Shown here piece by piece: positions 17,887-26,413 of a stretch of DNA of 40,067 bases. The position numbers and the translations under genes are program-made. Location: positions 1 through 40,067 of the forward strand of contig JANWZB010000014.1 in the NCBI GenBank assembly GCA_025055035.1. Reading direction: 5' to 3'. Positions within the stretch are counted from its first letter, which is position 1; the number at the start of each line of letters is the position of its first letter. This DNA is from Candidatus Kapaibacterium sp. (GTDB lineage Bacteria; Bacteroidota; Ignavibacteria; Kapaibacteriales; UBA4661). The notes under the pieces were generated by a model. It was not told the origin of the DNA, searched no databases, and saw nothing but the letters and a program-made list of their open reading frames with translations.

Positions 17887-18522
17887 ATGAGCTGGGCTCT
17901 GATCATGGAACACTATAGGTATCAGTATGTATGCATGTGGTGCAGTATCATACTCTGTGCAGGTATGGTATCAGTAGATGCGTATGGTCAATACTGGCGT
18001 GTGGGTATATATCAAGGTGTTGCAGTTCCAACAACTGTCCTCACCGCAAATTCTCCTGCATGGAATTGGACGCCCGGAGCTAGTGTTCACTATTTTCCCA
18101 GAAACAATGCATTGATTATTGGTGGTGCGGTATCTCTTCAGTACTTTGGTCCTACGTACGCCGCACGGCAACAGGGAATGAACTTTGAGTACTTAGGGCT
18201 ACCTATATCGCTATGCTTTATGCGTCTTCTTCTGCCAGACCCACCGTTTCGTCCTTACTATGGTGCTGATATAGGAGTTACATGGTTTCGGTATCGTTTT
18301 TTCGAGCGAGAGATTTTCCGAGAAATGTATAGCAATGTTGGAGTGTTGGCAGCACCAAATGGCGGTATCAAAATCGAAATATTTGAGGGTATAGACCTTG
18401 ACCTCAATATCCGCTATCAATTGCTCCTGCATGAGCGTTTTGAGTGGGAAAGTAAGGTATTCTCTGGCTACAACATGATAGGAATATCACTAGGACTGAA
18501 TTACGCAATCTTTCGTCAATAA
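17887..18522 (+). CDS. Outer membrane beta-barrel protein
   Basis: A 211-residue protein with an N-terminal hydrophobic export signal (YVCMWCSIILCAGMVSVDAYGQ). ATG 17887 gives the longest form; ATG 17905 gives a more compact signal peptide. The mature part alternates hydrophobic and polar residues with many aromatic residues (VSLQYFGPTY, YYGADIGVTWFRYRFF, LNIRYQLLL) and ends in a strand (MIGISLGLNYAIF) close to the C-terminus, typical of an eight- to ten-stranded OmpA/OmpW-type barrel. No peptidoglycan-binding domain is present. Function unknown; small barrels of this kind are common in FCB genomes. It is divergent from the PilM-like operon and about 90 bases before panC. Confidence 0.75.
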   Translation: MSWALIMEHYRYQYVCMWCSIILCAGMVSVDAYGQYWRVGIYQGVAVPTTVLTANSPAWNWTPGASVHYFPRNNALIIGGAVSLQYFGPTYAARQQGMNFEYLGLPISLCFMRLLLPDPPFRPYYGADIGVTWFRYRFFEREIFREMYSNVGVLAAPNGGIKIEIFEGIDLDLNIRYQLLLHERFEWESKVFSGYNMIGISLGLNYAIFRQ

Positions 18523-18612
18523 CAAAGTAAATATTGGGCTCGCTGCTTTCTACATTCCTGAGTAGGACTGTGAGCGTATAGTGCTCGGTTATCATATTCT
18601 CTATGTGATACG

Positions 18613-19461
18613 ATGCAGCAGATTACTTCAGCGCACGATATTCAACGTGTTGTGTTGGCAGCACGCCGAGAGGGTAAGCGTATTGGTGTAGTTCCAACAA
18701 TGGGCTATCTGCATGATGGTCATGCTTCACTGATGCGAGCTGCTCGTGCTGCGTGCGATATTGTGATTGCAACAATTTTCGTCAATCCTTTACAGTTTGC
18801 ACCAAGCGAAGATTTCACGCGTTACCCCAGAGATATAGAGCGCGACCGTCAGATTGCAGAAGAAGCAGGTTGTAACATTCTGTTTACGCCGACGTCTGAA
18901 GAGATGTATCCAGAAGGCTTTAAAACAACTATTTCTGTTGGCGGCGTTAGTGCTCCATTTGAGGGTATCTTTCGCCCAACGCATTTTAATGGTGTTGCCA
19001 CTGTGGTAACGAAGTTGTTCATACTGACGCAACCAGATAAAGCCTTTTTTGGGCAAAAAGATTATCAGCAATGCTTAGTTGTGAAAAAGCTCGTGCGCGA
19101 CCTTGCTATGCCAGTGGAAGTGGTTATGTGTCCGACGCAGCGCGAGAGTGACGGGCTTGCTATGAGTTCACGCAATATGTATCTTTCGGCTGAAGAGCGC
19201 AGTCGTGCAACAATTCTTTATGCAGCCCTTCAAGCAGCACAACAATTCATTATGCAGGGTAACCGCACACGACTGAGCATCGAGGCGGTGCTACGTGATG
19301 TACTACTGAGTGTGCACGATATAACAATTGATTATGCTGCTGCTGCCGATAGCGAAGATTTATCGCAACCTGATGAATTTGCTCCACAACAAGGAATTGT
19401 ACTTCTTGTAGCAGCACGCATAGGCTCGACCCGTCTAATCGACAATCTGCTTGTACGGTAA
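18613..19461 (+). CDS. panC: Pantoate--beta-alanine ligase
   Basis: A 282-residue cytoplasmic enzyme of full family length that joins pantoate and beta-alanine with ATP to make pantothenate, the precursor of coenzyme A. The nucleotidyltransferase HxGH motif is present as GYLHDGH (His34, His37), preceded by VPTMG. Other hallmarks are FVNPLQF, RYPRD, FGQKDYQQ (the pantoate/ATP pocket) and the KMSKS-like MSSRNMYL. The start at ATG 18613 fits the family N-terminus. panB and panD are not in the window. The HAD phosphatase gene begins about 60 bases downstream. Confidence 0.97.
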   Translation: MQQITSAHDIQRVVLAARREGKRIGVVPTMGYLHDGHASLMRAARAACDIVIATIFVNPLQFAPSEDFTRYPRDIERDRQIAEEAGCNILFTPTSEEMYPEGFKTTISVGGVSAPFEGIFRPTHFNGVATVVTKLFILTQPDKAFFGQKDYQQCLVVKKLVRDLAMPVEVVMCPTQRESDGLAMSSRNMYLSAEERSRATILYAALQAAQQFIMQGNRTRLSIEAVLRDVLLSVHDITIDYAAAADSEDLSQPDEFAPQQGIVLLVAARIGSTRLIDNLLVR

Positions 19462-19524
19462 GTCTGTACCCAAGACTCTGTCTAGTGGCGTGCACATACA
19501 TCAAACCTTATATTGCTTATAGCA

Positions 19525-20235
19525 ATGCGGCTTCTCCTATTTGATATCGACGGTACATTGATATCGGTTGAACGTCGAGCGTCCCGTTCTATGCTCCGAC
19601 GTGTTATCGAAGAGGTATTTGAGCTATCAATTCCCCAAGAGTTTGATATTCAGCTTGGAGGCAAAACTGACTACCAAATTATGACCGAAACCGCTCAGAA
19701 GCTTAATCTACCTGTACATGTTGTTGAAGAAAAGCGTCAGCACATTCACGATCTTCTCACCGAACGTACTGCTCAGCTTGCAAGTACTGCAACTATCCGT
19801 ATGCTTGAGGGAGTCAAGGTTCTACTGCAGGAATGCTCAGAGTGTGAGGATATTGCACTAGCTCTACTCACAGGCAATCTTGAAACAACAGCGTATCTGA
19901 AGCTACGACCACATGGCTTAGATGTGTACTTTCCAACAGGGGCATTTGGCTCAGATCATACAGACCGTGCAATGTTACCACCAATTGCGTGGCAGCGTGC
20001 ACAAGAGCATTATAGCTCGATATATGGATATACTCTGCAGTTTCATGCAAAGAATACGCTTATTATTGGCGATACACTCAACGACATTCGATGTGCAAAG
20101 GCACATGGAATAAAGACGCTGGCAGTAGCAACCGGACCACATTCTACCGAAGAACTCTATGCCGCAGGAGCAGAGTTTGTTGTAGAAAATTTTGCTGATG
20201 TACGAACAATTATGGATATTGTGCAGTACTTCTAG
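19525..20235 (+). CDS. HAD-family hydrolase, phosphoglycolate-phosphatase-like
   Basis: A 236-residue HAD hydrolase starting at ATG 19525 (MRLLLFDIDGTL). All four HAD motifs are visible: DIDGT with the nucleophile Asp, the motif II Thr in LALLTGN, a Lys upstream of motif IV, and GDTLND. An alpha-helical cap of about 90 residues lies between motifs I and II, as in the Gph/PGMB group. It should dephosphorylate a small phospho-metabolite; the substrate cannot be told from sequence. It lies between panC and cmk on the same strand, and the cmk start follows its stop by one base, so the two are probably co-transcribed. Confidence 0.9.
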   Translation: MRLLLFDIDGTLISVERRASRSMLRRVIEEVFELSIPQEFDIQLGGKTDYQIMTETAQKLNLPVHVVEEKRQHIHDLLTERTAQLASTATIRMLEGVKVLLQECSECEDIALALLTGNLETTAYLKLRPHGLDVYFPTGAFGSDHTDRAMLPPIAWQRAQEHYSSIYGYTLQFHAKNTLIIGDTLNDIRCAKAHGIKTLAVATGPHSTEELYAAGAEFVVENFADVRTIMDIVQYF

Positions 20236-20236
20236 C

Positions 20237-20971
20237 ATGTCCTCAAATTGTATATACCACTGCATGGATGCCTCTTCCGCGGTCGAGAATCAGAAGATTG
20301 TTATTGCAATTGACGGACCTTCTGGTTCTGGCAAAAGCACCACAGCACGTCGTGTTGCCAAAGAGCTAGGGTATTTGTACATCGATACAGGAGCGATGTA
20401 CCGCGCAGTAGCACTTGCTGTGCTCAGGGAAGACCGTGCGCTGACAAATTATGACGTGGAGCCAATTGTGCGGGATTATCGTTTGGAGCTTGTTATCACA
20501 CCCGAAGGACAGCGTACTATCTTAGGCCGAGAAGATGTTACCGAAGAACTTCGTTCTCCAAAAGTAACGCAGCTTGTGAGCGCCGTCAGTGCTTTGCCTG
20601 TAGTCCGTGAGGTGCTATCGAAGCGACAACGCGAGATGGGGCGGCATGGAGGTGTTGTGATGGACGGTCGTGATATCGGTACTGCTGTGTTCCCCGACGC
20701 CGAACTAAAGATTTTTCTTGTTGCTTCCCTAGAAGAACGTGCACGGCGGCGCTTAGCCGAGCTAGGCGATACGTCGCTTACTCTGGAGCAAATGTGCCAA
20801 CAGCTATACGAACGTGACAAGTATGACTCTGAACGCCTTATTAGCCCACTTCGGCGAGCTCCCGATGCTGTAGAGATTGATACATCGGAGATGAGTATTG
20901 AAGAGCAGACAGAGCGTATTGTACAGCTTGCACGCGAGCGTATTGCTGCAAAAAGCCGCTCAGTCGTGTAG
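20237..20971 (+). CDS. cmk: Cytidylate kinase
   Basis: A 244-residue nucleoside monophosphate kinase that phosphorylates CMP and dCMP. The P-loop GPSGSGKS is at residues 27-34, followed by KELGYLYIDTGAMYRA. MDGRDIGTAVFPDA and RDKYDSER.ISPL are diagnostic for Cmk. The start could be ATG 20237, one base after the HAD stop, or ATG 20264, which would remove nine residues that are not conserved. It is convergent with xseA 48 bases away, with no strong terminator between them. Confidence 0.96.
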   Translation: MSSNCIYHCMDASSAVENQKIVIAIDGPSGSGKSTTARRVAKELGYLYIDTGAMYRAVALAVLREDRALTNYDVEPIVRDYRLELVITPEGQRTILGREDVTEELRSPKVTQLVSAVSALPVVREVLSKRQREMGRHGGVVMDGRDIGTAVFPDAELKIFLVASLEERARRRLAELGDTSLTLEQMCQQLYERDKYDSERLISPLRRAPDAVEIDTSEMSIEEQTERIVQLARERIAAKSRSVV

Positions 20972-21019
20972 GACATCTACCTACGTAGGGTAATGAGCAT
21001 GGTACAGAGCTGCGTGTTA

Positions 21020-22249
21020 TTACATACCGATTTGTTCCGCTGGTAAGGAAGTTGGGGAGGTGTGCTGTACACAGACTGTTGCAGTGTCGCACTTGCGGAC
21101 AAGCGTAAGAATATTGCCTTCTTGAAGTGTATCGGCTGCCGATAGTAGACGGTTATCCCGCTTTATCAGGACAAAGCCTCTATCGAGAGGCGCAAGAGGG
21201 TGTAATGACGTAAGGTGCTGGTGCAGGCGCTCAAGGCGCTCACGATGTAGCGCGAGAAAGCGTGCAGGCGCAGAGTGAAGCCGCGTGTGGAGTTCGTCAA
21301 GTTGCTGCTGCAGTTGCTGAATTGTGTGAGGAAATTTGGTAAGAGCGCTGCGTTCAGCAAGAAAAGAGAAACGCTGTTGAGCAGTGTTTATGCGCTTATG
21401 AATAATACTGTTGAGGAGAGCCTGTTTATTCAGTAGGTGTTGGTGTATTTCTCGGCAGTCTTGCACGGCAAGCTCTGCTGCTGCGGTAGGCGTTGGGGCG
21501 CTGGAATCGGCAACAAGGTCGGCTATTGTTCTGTTGATTTCATGTCCAACAGCAGAGATAATGGGTATGCACGAATGAAAAATTGCTTCGGCAACGATTT
21601 CTGTATTGAATGCCCAAAGATCTTCAATTGAACCGCCTCCACGCCCAACAATCAGAACGTCGCATTGTGTACTCTGGAACTCTCGAATTGCTTGGGCAAT
21701 GTCCTCTGGAGCATTGTCGCCTTGTACAAGTGTTGGTCGTATTATAACTGCTGCAGCTGGCATACGCCGCTCGAGAGTTGTCAGAATATCTCGTACTGCT
21801 GCACCTGTGGGAGATGTTACGACCCCAATAACCTTTGGATATCGTGGCAAAGGCTTTTTGTGGCGAGCATCAAGCCAGCCGCGTTCGTAAAGTTCTCGCT
21901 TTAGGGCTTCGAATGCAAACTGCATATCTCCTATGCCAGCAGGTTGCATAGAGCGACAATCAATCTGTACCGTTCCCTGTCGAGAATACATTTTAATTGT
22001 ACCTTCTACAATAACGTTCATGCCATTCGTAGGTGTGAAGCTCAGACGAATGTTGCTCCACATAACAGCTTTGAGCTGCGCTTTGCTGTCCTTCAGCGAA
22101 AAATACCGATGTCCTGATGAGTGTTGTACATAGTTCGAAAGCTCACCCTGTATTACAAGAGTGTTACTCAAGTGTTGACTAAGAGCGGTTTGCACTGCAT
22201 CAGCAGCTGCACTTACCGAGAGGATTTCTCTATTACTTGCTGCGAGCAT
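21020..22249 (-). CDS. xseA: Exodeoxyribonuclease VII large subunit
   Basis: A 409-residue protein from ATG 22249, which puts LSVSAAADAV at the usual distance from the N-terminus; longer forms (ATG 22303 or 22312) are possible and stay clear of the scpB stop. The N-terminal OB fold (GELSNYVQHSSGHRYFSLKD) binds DNA. The catalytic domain contains GVVTSPTGAAVRDI, VGRGGGSIEDLWAFN and ISAVGHEI(N)RTI.DLVAD..APTPTAAAE, all diagnostic. A long coiled-coil region (about residues 270-360) and a C-terminal RGFVLI segment follow. With XseB it degrades single-stranded DNA into oligonucleotides. xseB is not beside it. It lies directly downstream of scpB and is probably co-transcribed. Confidence 0.96.
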   Translation of the reverse strand: MLAASNREILSVSAAADAVQTALSQHLSNTLVIQGELSNYVQHSSGHRYFSLKDSKAQLKAVMWSNIRLSFTPTNGMNVIVEGTIKMYSRQGTVQIDCRSMQPAGIGDMQFAFEALKRELYERGWLDARHKKPLPRYPKVIGVVTSPTGAAVRDILTTLERRMPAAAVIIRPTLVQGDNAPEDIAQAIREFQSTQCDVLIVGRGGGSIEDLWAFNTEIVAEAIFHSCIPIISAVGHEINRTIADLVADSSAPTPTAAAELAVQDCREIHQHLLNKQALLNSIIHKRINTAQQRFSFLAERSALTKFPHTIQQLQQQLDELHTRLHSAPARFLALHRERLERLHQHLTSLHPLAPLDRGFVLIKRDNRLLSAADTLQEGNILTLVRKCDTATVCVQHTSPTSLPAEQIGM

Positions 22250-22328
22250 AGATTCACTGTATAGGAGCAATGGTGGTGTGAGAACGAAGTGCTTGGATAT
22301 CATGAAAACCATACAATGATGCGTTGTG

Positions 22329-23117
22329 CTAGACGGTGTCAAGAATGTCGGGGTGCTCAGCCATAAGCTCCTCAAGTTCGCGCGGTTTGGGTAAATCAGC
22401 AAGGCTGCGTAGGCCGAACAATCGCAAGAAGTCGTCCGTTGTGCCATACAGCAGTGCTCTGCCTACGCCTTCGCTACGGCCAACAATCGTAATTAAGTTC
22501 TTTTCGAGCAGGCGATTGATTGTTTCACTTGAGCCTACACCACGTATAGAATCTATTTCAGGCTTGGAAATTGGTTGTCGATACGCAATAATAGCCAGGG
22601 TTTCTAATCCTGCTTTGGATAAGCGCTTTTTCGACTTTGATTTGACAAGCCTTGTGAGCAGCTCGCCATACTCTGGAGTTGTTGCAAATTGATATCCCGT
22701 CCCGCCCTCGCGTGCAAGTTCCACGATACGAAAGACACGACCACTTGCTTCAAACTCTTCATTTAGCTCGTCAATCAAGCCTTGTATGAACGCTTCGGGG
22801 GATACTTCCGATGCAGTACCGTTCTGTGACTGAGATAGTGCAGACACTGTTGTACGGGACTCGAGAGCTTCAGTGTCTGCAGGTGTACTTATAGTACTTA
22901 TAGACTGCTGTTCGTCTGTTCCTTGTAGGAGGCTGTAGAGAGTTGTTGCGGAAAGAGGCTCTTCCGACGCAAAAAGGAGCGCCTCAAGAGCACGAAGCTG
23001 CATAGTACGGGACAAACTAAGGATATTGAGAACTGTTGTTGATTCGTCGATTGATTGGTATGGGCAGGAGCCTTGGCTTGTTGAGTGTTGTGAAAAAAGC
23101 GATTCAGATGATTCCAT
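22329..23117 (-). CDS. scpB: Segregation and condensation protein B
   Basis: A 262-residue kleisin-associated winged-helix protein that works with ScpA and SMC in chromosome condensation. The first winged helix begins at MQLRALEALLFASEEPLS, and the second carries the signature KAGLETLAIIAYRQPISKPEIDSIRGV. ATG 23003 would give the standard N-terminus; ATG 23117 adds a 38-residue Ser-rich extension. A low-complexity Ser/Thr/Glu-rich stretch of about 45 residues (about residues 68-110) is inserted inside the first domain, where most ScpB proteins have a short loop. scpA is not adjacent. xseA follows on the same strand. Confidence 0.93.
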   Translation of the reverse strand: MESSESLFSQHSTSQGSCPYQSIDESTTVLNILSLSRTMQLRALEALLFASEEPLSATTLYSLLQGTDEQQSISTISTPADTEALESRTTVSALSQSQNGTASEVSPEAFIQGLIDELNEEFEASGRVFRIVELAREGGTGYQFATTPEYGELLTRLVKSKSKKRLSKAGLETLAIIAYRQPISKPEIDSIRGVGSSETINRLLEKNLITIVGRSEGVGRALLYGTTDDFLRLFGLRSLADLPKPRELEELMAEHPDILDTV

Positions 23118-23291
23118 AGGAACGGTAATCGTAGTTATACGAAAGATACACAGCGCAAATTACGAAATCTGCTAAGAACTCTTGTAGGAAAGTAGCCGAA
23201 AAATCCGAAAGATTTTTGTAGATTGCTGCCCCACAATAACTGGGAAAAGATAAGGTGTTAGTTGTAGTGTAGTGAATCGTCTCGTAGAAGC

Positions 23292-24995
23292 ATGAAGTTT
23301 TCCGAAATACCGTATAAGCGCCCTGATATTGCAGCACTACAGGAGTCATATCAAGCATTATGGTCGCGTATTGATTGTGCTGCGTGTGCTCGTGATGTAT
23401 ACGATGCTGTGCATGAGTGGAATGCTTTGCGCATAGAGTATATCACAATGGAAAACCTTGCAGAGACGAAGTTTACACAGAATGTCAAAGACGATGATGC
23501 CAAAGCGGAGAAACAGTTTTACATCGACACAAGCCCGACAGTAACTGAGTGGAACGAAGAGTTTTCGAAGCGACTGATACAATCAAACTTCCGCGCTGAT
23601 GTAGAAACGCAATACGGTTGGCTATTTCTGCGCCGATTAGAAGATGCATCGAGAACATTCAGCCCTGCTATTAAACCTCTACTTGTGGAAGAGGCAACAA
23701 TTGGGCAAGAATATACAGCGCTTCTGGCAGAATTGCAGATTCCATTTCGAGGGGAGATATACAATCTTTCGGGGATTCGGAAATTTGCGGAAGATACAGA
23801 CCGCATGACACGCCGTGAAGCTTCAGAAGCACAGCAAGAGGCACTTATGACAGTTGCAGAAACGCTGGATAGCTTATTTGAACGTCTTGTGCGTGTGCGC
23901 GATGAGATTGCCCAAAAGACCGGCTTTGCAAACTTTATTGCGTTCCGATATACACAAATGGGGCGTATTGAATATACAGCTCGCGATGCTGAACAATTCC
24001 GTTCTGTAGTTCGTGATACTGTTGTTCCTCTTGCTTTAGAGTTGCACGACAAGCAAGCTCGGCGCTTGGGGCTTCGTGGTGTAGAAGAGTTGTATTCATA
24101 CGACGAAGCATTGAATTTTCCTGATGGGAATCCACAGCCAATAGGTTCGGAGGAAGAGATTATTGCGGAAGCGCGAGAAATGTACCATATGCTTCATCCA
24201 GCAATAGGGGAGTTCTTTGAGTACATGATAAATGGTGGATACATGGACCTAACAACGCGACCAAACAAAGCGCGAGGGGGATATTGCACATATTTTCCGA
24301 AGTTCGGTATGCCATTTATCTTTTCAAATTTTAATGGCACAGCCGATGATATTCGCGTGCTGACCCACGAGGCAGGTCATGCGTTCCAAATATACTGCAG
24401 CAGCCGAGAACAAAAGCTTCTAGAATACTTTTGGCCCACGATGGAAGCCTGCGAGATTCATTCGATGAGTATGGAGTTCCTCACTTGGAATTCAATGGAA
24501 CGGTTCTTTGGAGTAAAAGCGCCGAAGTTCCAATGTGTACATCTAGAGGAAGCGCTGACGTTTCTCCCTTATGCTTGTGCTATCGATGAATTTCAGCATT
24601 GGATATACACGTATCCTCATGCTACTCCGAAAGAACGGAAAGAGCAGTGGCAGAAGCTAGAGCGTATATATTTGCCATGGCGTAAGTATCAGAATGCTCC
24701 AATGTATGAATCTGGTGCACTATGGCAAACCCAACTTCATGTCTATCTCTATCCGTTTTATTACATTGATTATGCCTTGGCGCAGCTGTGTGCATTACAA
24801 TTCTGGCACCGCCAGCAACAAAATGACGCACGCGTGCTCGAAGATTACATTGCTATCTGCCGCATTGGGGGCAGCAAGCCATTCCTAGAGATTGTGCGTG
24901 AAGCTCATATAAACTCGCCGTTCGACAAGCAAACAATGCACAATGTAGTATCAGCTGCAGCATCATGGCTTGATAAGCAAGATGAGCAGCAATAA
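23292..24995 (+). CDS. M3-family oligoendopeptidase (PepF-like)
   Basis: A 567-residue cytoplasmic zinc metallopeptidase. The HExxH motif is THEAGHAFQ with zinc ligands His359 and His363 and catalytic Glu360; the third ligand is probably Glu388 in EACEIHSMSMEF. The preceding ARGGYCTYFP and FSNFNGTADDIRVLTHE are typical of the PepF branch of family M3. The N-terminal half is helical and forms the lid over a deep channel that limits substrates to peptides of roughly 5-20 residues (family knowledge). Its role is peptide recycling. It is divergent from scpB, with a 174-base gap that shows no convincing promoter match. Confidence 0.93.
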   Translation: MKFSEIPYKRPDIAALQESYQALWSRIDCAACARDVYDAVHEWNALRIEYITMENLAETKFTQNVKDDDAKAEKQFYIDTSPTVTEWNEEFSKRLIQSNFRADVETQYGWLFLRRLEDASRTFSPAIKPLLVEEATIGQEYTALLAELQIPFRGEIYNLSGIRKFAEDTDRMTRREASEAQQEALMTVAETLDSLFERLVRVRDEIAQKTGFANFIAFRYTQMGRIEYTARDAEQFRSVVRDTVVPLALELHDKQARRLGLRGVEELYSYDEALNFPDGNPQPIGSEEEIIAEAREMYHMLHPAIGEFFEYMINGGYMDLTTRPNKARGGYCTYFPKFGMPFIFSNFNGTADDIRVLTHEAGHAFQIYCSSREQKLLEYFWPTMEACEIHSMSMEFLTWNSMERFFGVKAPKFQCVHLEEALTFLPYACAIDEFQHWIYTYPHATPKERKEQWQKLERIYLPWRKYQNAPMYESGALWQTQLHVYLYPFYYIDYALAQLCALQFWHRQQQNDARVLEDYIAICRIGGSKPFLEIVREAHINSPFDKQTMHNVVSAAASWLDKQDEQQ

Positions 24996-25103
24996 GTGTA
25001 TGCGCCGTGGCATACATATCTGTGTCTACGCAATACTTGCACGCAAGCGCCGCAATAAACAAAGCTCAACATCCATCGTTAATTTGTCTATTTCATAATA
25101 CGT

Positions 25104-26378
25104 ATGAAAATGAGGTCATTACTTGTTGCGCTCATTCTAGGTATTGCTGGCATTATATGGTTTGTGCCAAGCATACAGTCTGGACTCCTAACATTATTTG
25201 GTCGTTCTAGTAACGAATCGCATGCACATCTATCTGAACAACCGCACTCGCCATCTTCTGCTGTTGCTGGCGAAGCAGCAGTGCCAGAATCATTGCCTGC
25301 ACTACAGCAGGAAATTAATAATTCACGGCGCAATGCTATTACCCGTGCTGTTGCACAGTGTAGCCCAGCGGTAGTTGGCATTAATGTTGTAGAGGTGCGT
25401 GAGTATCAAATTCGCGACCCCTTTGCGGACTTTTTCAACGACCCGTTCTTTGGGCAATTTTTTGGGTACCGTTCCCAGCAGCCACAGACGTATCGTCAGG
25501 AGGTTGCAGGATTGGGCTCTGGGTTTTTGATTTCGTCTGACGGATATGTTCTCACTAACGACCATGTTGCGGGGCATGCTTCGAAAATTGTTATTACGCT
25601 GACAAGCGGCGAAAAGTACAATGCAAAGCTCATTGGTACAGACCGCACAAGCGACATTGCACTGTTGAAAATCGATGACGAGAGTGCGAAAGGAGTTGTA
25701 TTCCCTGCACTACGCCTTGCAAATTCTGATGATATCATTATTGGTGAGTGGGTTATTGCATTTGGCAATCCCTTCGGTCTTTTTGATGTTAATGCGAAGC
25801 CAACAGTTACTGTAGGAGTTGTCAGCAATTCGGGTGTCAATATGGTGCAGGAAGGGCGGGTATATCGGGGTATGATACAGACCGACGCAGCGATTAGCTC
25901 AGGAAATTCAGGGGGTCCGCTTGTGAATGCTCTTGGAGAAGTGGTTGGGATGAACACCATTATCTATTCTACTGCGCAAAGCAGTTCAGGTGCAGGGAGC
26001 ATCGGTATTGGTTTTGCCATTCCAGCAAACCGCGTGCGAAGAATTATGGAGCTTCTTAAAAAAGATGGTTCAATCAATCGGGATTTCCATGTTGGATTGC
26101 GCGTGCAACAGGTCGATGAGCGTATTGCCCGATATCTCGACCTGAAAAAAGTCCAGGGAGTTGTAATTAGTGAGATTGCTTATGGCTCGGCAGCTGAGCG
26201 AGCGGGATTTGAGCCAGGAGATATTATTCTAGAGATCGACGGTATCAAGATTCGTCGCGAGCACGATGTCCTAACGATTATCAATGATGGCATTGTTGGG
26301 CAGACACTCACATTCACGATTCAACGGGGAGATAGAACCCTAACGAAGCAGCTTACCCTTGAGAAGAGGAGAAAGTAG
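25104..26378 (+). CDS. HtrA/DegP-type periplasmic serine protease
   Basis: A 424-residue trypsin-like protease with an N-terminal signal or anchor (LLVALILGIAGIIWFVPS). The catalytic triad is His154 (TNDHVAG), Asp184 (TSDIALL) and Ser269 (SSGNSGGPLV). The LA-loop region (PFADFFNDPFFGQFFGYR) is Phe-rich as in DegP. A single PDZ domain (about residues 325-420, YGSAAERAGFEPGDIILEIDG) makes it closer to DegS/HhoA in layout than to two-PDZ DegP. It should degrade or refold damaged envelope proteins. It is convergent with the acylase gene 35 bases downstream, without an obvious terminator. Confidence 0.94.
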   Translation: MKMRSLLVALILGIAGIIWFVPSIQSGLLTLFGRSSNESHAHLSEQPHSPSSAVAGEAAVPESLPALQQEINNSRRNAITRAVAQCSPAVVGINVVEVREYQIRDPFADFFNDPFFGQFFGYRSQQPQTYRQEVAGLGSGFLISSDGYVLTNDHVAGHASKIVITLTSGEKYNAKLIGTDRTSDIALLKIDDESAKGVVFPALRLANSDDIIIGEWVIAFGNPFGLFDVNAKPTVTVGVVSNSGVNMVQEGRVYRGMIQTDAAISSGNSGGPLVNALGEVVGMNTIIYSTAQSSSGAGSIGIGFAIPANRVRRIMELLKKDGSINRDFHVGLRVQQVDERIARYLDLKKVQGVVISEIAYGSAAERAGFEPGDIILEIDGIKIRREHDVLTIINDGIVGQTLTFTIQRGDRTLTKQLTLEKRRK

Positions 26379-26413
26379 TAGTCTGTGGTGTGCAGGGTAT
26401 AACAATGGAATTG

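Noticed and set aside
20476-20976. Minus-strand ORF of 166 codons opposite cmk
   Set aside because: It is Ser/Arg-rich, shadow-like composition opposite a clear cytidylate kinase.
23519-24052. Minus-strand ORF of 177 codons opposite the M3 peptidase
   Set aside because: Antisense shadow of a gene with intact HExxH motif; Ser/Arg-rich without domains.
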